The notes beneath the pieces are model-generated. The model ran no database searches, was not told the origin of the DNA, and worked only from the letters and a program-made list of their open reading frames with translations. A program made the position numbers and the translations under genes. From Hyphomonadaceae bacterium UBA1001 (GTDB lineage: Bacteria; Pseudomonadota; Alphaproteobacteria; Caulobacterales; Aquidulcibacteraceae): a stretch of 27,483 bases of DNA. Shown here piece by piece: positions 25,098 through 27,483 of this stretch. Location: positions 504-27,986 of the forward strand of contig DBAV01000108.1 in NCBI GenBank assembly GCA_002291875.1, given 5' to 3'. Each line of letters starts with the position of its first letter. The stretch's first letter is position 1.

Positions 25098-25748
25098 ATG
25101 AAACGACTTCTCGCCGCCCTTGCGGTGTCCACGATGACGCTGGGAGCGGTGGCAGTCACCACTCCGGTGGCCATGGCCCAGGCCGGCCAGTCCATGGTGG
25201 TCGTGTTCGACGCCGACAAGGTGTTCACAGACTCCATGGTCGGCAAGGACATCCAGGCCAAACTGACCGCCATTCAGACCCAGATCCAGACCGAGCTGCG
25301 GCCGGACGCCGAATGGGTGCGCAACGAGAACGCCGCCCTTGCGCAGGCGACGCAGGGCCTGACCCCGCAGCAGATCCAGCAGCGCGCCGACCTGCGCCCG
25401 CGCATTGAGGCCTATGCGACGCGCGAGCAGGACCTGCAGCGCAAGACTGCCATCGCCGCCCGCGAGTATCAGGCCACCGAGGCCAAGGCGCTGCAGGATT
25501 TCTCGAACCAGCTGCGCACGGTGGTGACCGCTGCCGCGCAGGCGCGCGGGGCCAGCATCGTGGTCGAGCGTTCGACCATTTATCATTTCGTGCCGACCGT
25601 CGACATCACCACCGATGTCACCAACCGGCTGAATGCGGCGGTGACGACCATGAATGTCGTGCGCCAGCGCATGCCGCAGCAGCCGGCGGCTCAGGCGCCG
25701 GCTCCGGCGGCACAACCCGCCGCGCCGGCGCGTCCCCGGCCGCAATGA
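25098..25748 (+). CDS. skp: OmpH/Skp family periplasmic chaperone
   Basis: Periplasmic holdase that keeps unfolded outer-membrane proteins soluble on their way to BamA. From the ATG at 25098 it has 216 aa; ATG 25083 is an in-frame alternative adding five residues. The signal peptide has MKR, a hydrophobic core and likely cleavage after AMA at residue 27. The mature protein begins with VVVFDADKVFTDS, a short beta strand and helix. A Gln/Arg/Ala-rich helical stretch (about 50-150) forms the predicted coiled-coil tentacles, and a second strand region contains GASIVVERSTIYHF. A Pro/Ala/Gln tail of about 25 residues is extra compared with E. coli Skp. The stop overlaps the lpxD ATG. Confidence 0.92.
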   Translation: MKRLLAALAVSTMTLGAVAVTTPVAMAQAGQSMVVVFDADKVFTDSMVGKDIQAKLTAIQTQIQTELRPDAEWVRNENAALAQATQGLTPQQIQQRADLRPRIEAYATREQDLQRKTAIAAREYQATEAKALQDFSNQLRTVVTAAAQARGASIVVERSTIYHFVPTVDITTDVTNRLNAAVTTMNVVRQRMPQQPAAQAPAPAAQPAAPARPRPQ

Positions 25749-26764
25749 TCGACCGGCGGTTCTACGCCGTCGCTGCACCCATCGAACTCCGCCGCGCCGC
25801 GGCGGAGTTCTGTTTTGAGGTGCCGGAGGGGAGCGAAGGGGTTCTCGCCGAGCCGGTTGCGCTGGATGGTGGGGGCCCGGCCGGCACGTTCGGCTTTCTG
25901 GTAGGACGCGCCCCGCCCGCATTTTTGGATGCGGCACCGGCATTTCTCTTTCGCCGCGGTGCACCCATGGCGGTTGGGACTGGGCCGGTGTTCCTGGGAA
26001 CCCCAACCCCCAAGCGCACCTTCCTGCAACTCGCCAGCGCCCTGGTGTCCCCGCGCGCGTGGGATGACCGCGAGGTAGACGCGCCCGACGTGGACGCAGG
26101 CGCGCGGGTTTCGCCCGATGCCGTGGTTTCGGCGGGTGTGCGGGTCGGCCATGGCACGGTGATCGAGCCGGGCGCGTGGATCGGGCCCGGCGTCCAGATC
26201 GGCCGCGATTGCCACATCGGGGCGGGCGCCAGCCTGCGCTGTGCGCTGTTGGGCGACGGGGTCAAGCTCCTGGCCGGCGCGCGCGTTGGTGAAGCCGGGT
26301 TTGGCGTGCACGCAGGCAGCACCGGCCTCGAGGACGTCGCCCATTTCGGCCGCGTCATCCTGCAGGACCGCGTCACCCTTGGGGCCAACAGCACCGTGGA
26401 CCGCGGCATGCTGGGTGACACGGTGATCGGCGAGGCGACCAAGATCGACAATCTGTGCCATGTCGCCCACAATGTCCGCATTGGCCGGGGCGTGGTCATG
26501 GCGGCCCTGTGCGGCGTTTCGGGCAGCACCCACATTGGCGATGGGGTCAGGATCGGCGGGGCTGTTGGCATTGCCGACCATCTGACGATCGGGGACGGAG
26601 CAAGCCTTGCGGCGGGCGCGCGGATCATGCGCGACGTGCCGGCGGGCGAAACGTGGGGCGGATTTCCATCCAAGCCGCTGCGCGCGTGGTTGCGCGAGGT
26701 GGCGTGGCTGGGCAAGAACGCCTCTGTACGCGGGAGGGCAGATGATCGACGACCAGACCAGTGA
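25745..26764 (+). CDS. lpxD: UDP-3-O-acylglucosamine N-acyltransferase
   Basis: Third step of lipid A synthesis: transfers a 3-hydroxyacyl chain from acyl carrier protein to the 2-amino group of UDP-3-O-acylglucosamine. It has 339 aa (E. coli 341). The first ~100 residues are the uridine-binding domain; they are divergent, but DGGGPAGTFGFL fits the usual AGPGDLSFL position. Residues about 115-290 are a left-handed beta helix of hexapeptide repeats. The family block with GFGVH and STVDRG is present. Catalytic H242 lies in DNLCHVAHNVRIG (E. coli H239). A C-terminal helix follows. The ATG overlaps the skp stop. A terminator-like hairpin lies at codons 14-22. Confidence 0.95.
   Translation: MIDRRFYAVAAPIELRRAAAEFCFEVPEGSEGVLAEPVALDGGGPAGTFGFLVGRAPPAFLDAAPAFLFRRGAPMAVGTGPVFLGTPTPKRTFLQLASALVSPRAWDDREVDAPDVDAGARVSPDAVVSAGVRVGHGTVIEPGAWIGPGVQIGRDCHIGAGASLRCALLGDGVKLLAGARVGEAGFGVHAGSTGLEDVAHFGRVILQDRVTLGANSTVDRGMLGDTVIGEATKIDNLCHVAHNVRIGRGVVMAALCGVSGSTHIGDGVRIGGAVGIADHLTIGDGASLAAGARIMRDVPAGETWGGFPSKPLRAWLREVAWLGKNASVRGRADDRRPDQ
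25784..25816 (+). terminator. Perfect 12-bp hairpin with T-rich tail inside the 5' end of lpxD
   Basis: GAACTCCGCCGC (25784-25795) and GCGGCGGAGTTC (25799-25810) are perfect inverted repeats around a 3-nt GCC loop, followed by TGTTTT (25811-25816). This is the form of an intrinsic terminator on the plus strand. It begins 36 nt after the skp stop and lies in codons 14-22 of lpxD. It may terminate part of the rseP-bamA-skp transcription, possibly depending on whether ribosomes have entered lpxD. Structure is seen directly; activity is inferred. Confidence 0.6.
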
Positions 26765-27233
26765 TGCGCCGGCCGACGCAGTGGCGTCAGGCGTGATCGG
26801 GATCGACGAGATCCTGAGGCGACTGCCGCACCGCTATCCCTTCCTGCTGATCGACAGGGCCGACGATTTCCTCCCGATGAAGTCGATCCGCGGCACCAAG
26901 GCGGTGACCTTCAACGAACCCTTTTTCCAGGGGCACTTTCCGGGGCGTCCGGTGATGCCCGGCGTCCTGCTGATCGAAGCCATGGCCCAGACCGGCGCCA
27001 TCCTGATCTCGAAATCCATGGATGTGGATGTCGAACGGCACGGCGTGTTCTTCATGTCGGTGGATGGGGCACGCTTTCGCACCCCGGTCCGGCCCGGCGA
27101 CCTTCTGGAAATGAGTGTCGACGTGCTGATCGCCCGGCGCGGCGTGTTCAAGTTCCAGGGCGAGGCGCATGTCCGCGGCCAGCGGGCGGCCGAGGCCACC
27201 TTTGCGGCCAAGGTGGTCGAGCTGCCGGTATGA
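26742..27233 (+). CDS. fabZ: 3-hydroxyacyl-[acyl-carrier-protein] dehydratase FabZ
   Basis: Dehydrates 3-hydroxyacyl-ACP in fatty acid elongation and so competes with LpxA and LpxD for the same substrates. From the ATG at 26742 it has 163 aa, slightly longer than E. coli FabZ (151) through an N-terminal extension. This start overlaps lpxD by 23 nt and has GGAGG (26733-26737) 4 nt upstream. The hot-dog fold motifs are clear: LPHRYPFLLIDR (28-39), catalytic H65 in FFQGHFPGRPVMPG and E79 in LLIEAMAQTG. Its clustering with lpxD and lpxA links membrane phospholipid and lipid A supply. Confidence 0.97.
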   Translation: MIDDQTSDAPADAVASGVIGIDEILRRLPHRYPFLLIDRADDFLPMKSIRGTKAVTFNEPFFQGHFPGRPVMPGVLLIEAMAQTGAILISKSMDVDVERHGVFFMSVDGARFRTPVRPGDLLEMSVDVLIARRGVFKFQGEAHVRGQRAAEATFAAKVVELPV

Positions 27234-27483
27234 CCGCCATCCATCCGACCGCGGTGGTCGATCCCAAGGCCCAGATCCACGAGAGCGCCCGGATCGGACC
27301 ATTCTGCGTCATCGGCCCGGACGTGACCGTGGGTGAGGGGACAACGCTGGTCAGTCATGTCTCGATCACCGGCGCGACCACGCTGGGACGCGATTGCACC
27401 GTCCATCCGTTCTGCACCCTGGGGCACCCTCCCCAGGACTTCAAATGGAAGGGCGAGCGCACCCGCCTTTTGATCGGCGAGAT
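27230..27483 (+). CDS. lpxA: UDP-N-acetylglucosamine acyltransferase, 3' end cut by window
   Basis: First step of lipid A synthesis: transfers a 3-hydroxyacyl group from ACP to UDP-GlcNAc. Only 84 codons are in view, out of a usual ~260. The ATG overlaps the fabZ stop (ATGA). The sequence starts MTAIHPTAVVDPKAQIHESA and continues with hexapeptide repeats (ARIGPFCVIGPDVTVGEG) of the left-handed beta helix. The diagnostic LpxA block LGHPPQDFKWKGERTRLLIG follows. The catalytic histidine would lie beyond the window. Identity is secure because GHPPQD separates LpxA from LpxD. Confidence 0.96.
   Translation, partial: MTAIHPTAVVDPKAQIHESARIGPFCVIGPDVTVGEGTTLVSHVSITGATTLGRDCTVHPFCTLGHPPQDFKWKGERTRLLIGE

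Noticed and set aside
1..27483. Search for CRISPR repeats, tRNA or rRNA genes, insertion sequences, phage genes, toxin-antitoxin or defence genes
   Set aside because: Nothing of this kind was found. The window is filled almost entirely by conserved core genes on one strand, with uniform base composition by eye and no break in known gene order.

Overview
The window is a compact, high-GC, all-plus-strand stretch of an alphaproteobacterial chromosome. It reads as core housekeeping DNA and holds 24 protein genes, of which the first (nuoL) and last (lpxA) are cut by the window edges. Gene order, high GC, a ProRS without the editing insertion, a BirA without a DNA-binding domain, RNase J, and a DUF1467 protein between mce and proS all point to Alphaproteobacteria. 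A Sphingomonadales-like or related lineage is my best guess from general appearance only. I see no tRNA, rRNA, CRISPR array, insertion sequence, phage gene or integration scar.

Layout. (1) 1-4526: nuoL-nuoM-nuoN, the three antiporter-like proton-pumping subunits of respiratory complex I. (2) 4523-8460: birA, coaX, rnj, mce and a DUF1467 membrane protein. These link cofactor metabolism (protein biotinylation, CoA synthesis), RNA turnover and methylmalonyl-CoA metabolism. (3) 8480-15237: proS, a LolC/E-type permease with lolD (lipoprotein release to the outer membrane), and dnaE (replicative polymerase). (4) 15356-18540: rpsB-tsf-pyrH-frr, the classic translation/UMP kinase cluster. (5) 18566-27483: uppS-cdsA-dxr-rseP-bamA-skp-lpxD-fabZ-lpxA, the envelope cluster for undecaprenyl carrier, CDP-diacylglycerol, isoprenoid precursor, site-2 protease, outer-membrane protein assembly and lipid A.

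Spacing is very tight. Many junctions are ATGA, GTGA or TGATG overlaps (nuoN/birA, birA/coaX, coaX/rnj, proS/lolC, cdsA/dxr, dxr/rseP, skp/lpxD, fabZ/lpxA), which suggests long transcripts with translational coupling. The only spacers with room for regulation are dnaE-rpsB (118 nt), rpsB-tsf (47 nt), tsf-pyrH (51 nt), lolD-dnaE (35 nt) and rseP-bamA (37 nt). The first three carry hairpins. No gene-free stretch exceeds 300 bases.

No new multi-gene system is visible. The most unexpected signal is a perfect 12-bp hairpin followed by a T-rich tract at 25784-25816. It looks like an intrinsic terminator but lies inside the first codons of lpxD, just after the skp/lpxD ATGA overlap. It could be a translation-sensitive attenuator separating outer-membrane protein assembly genes from lipid A genes.
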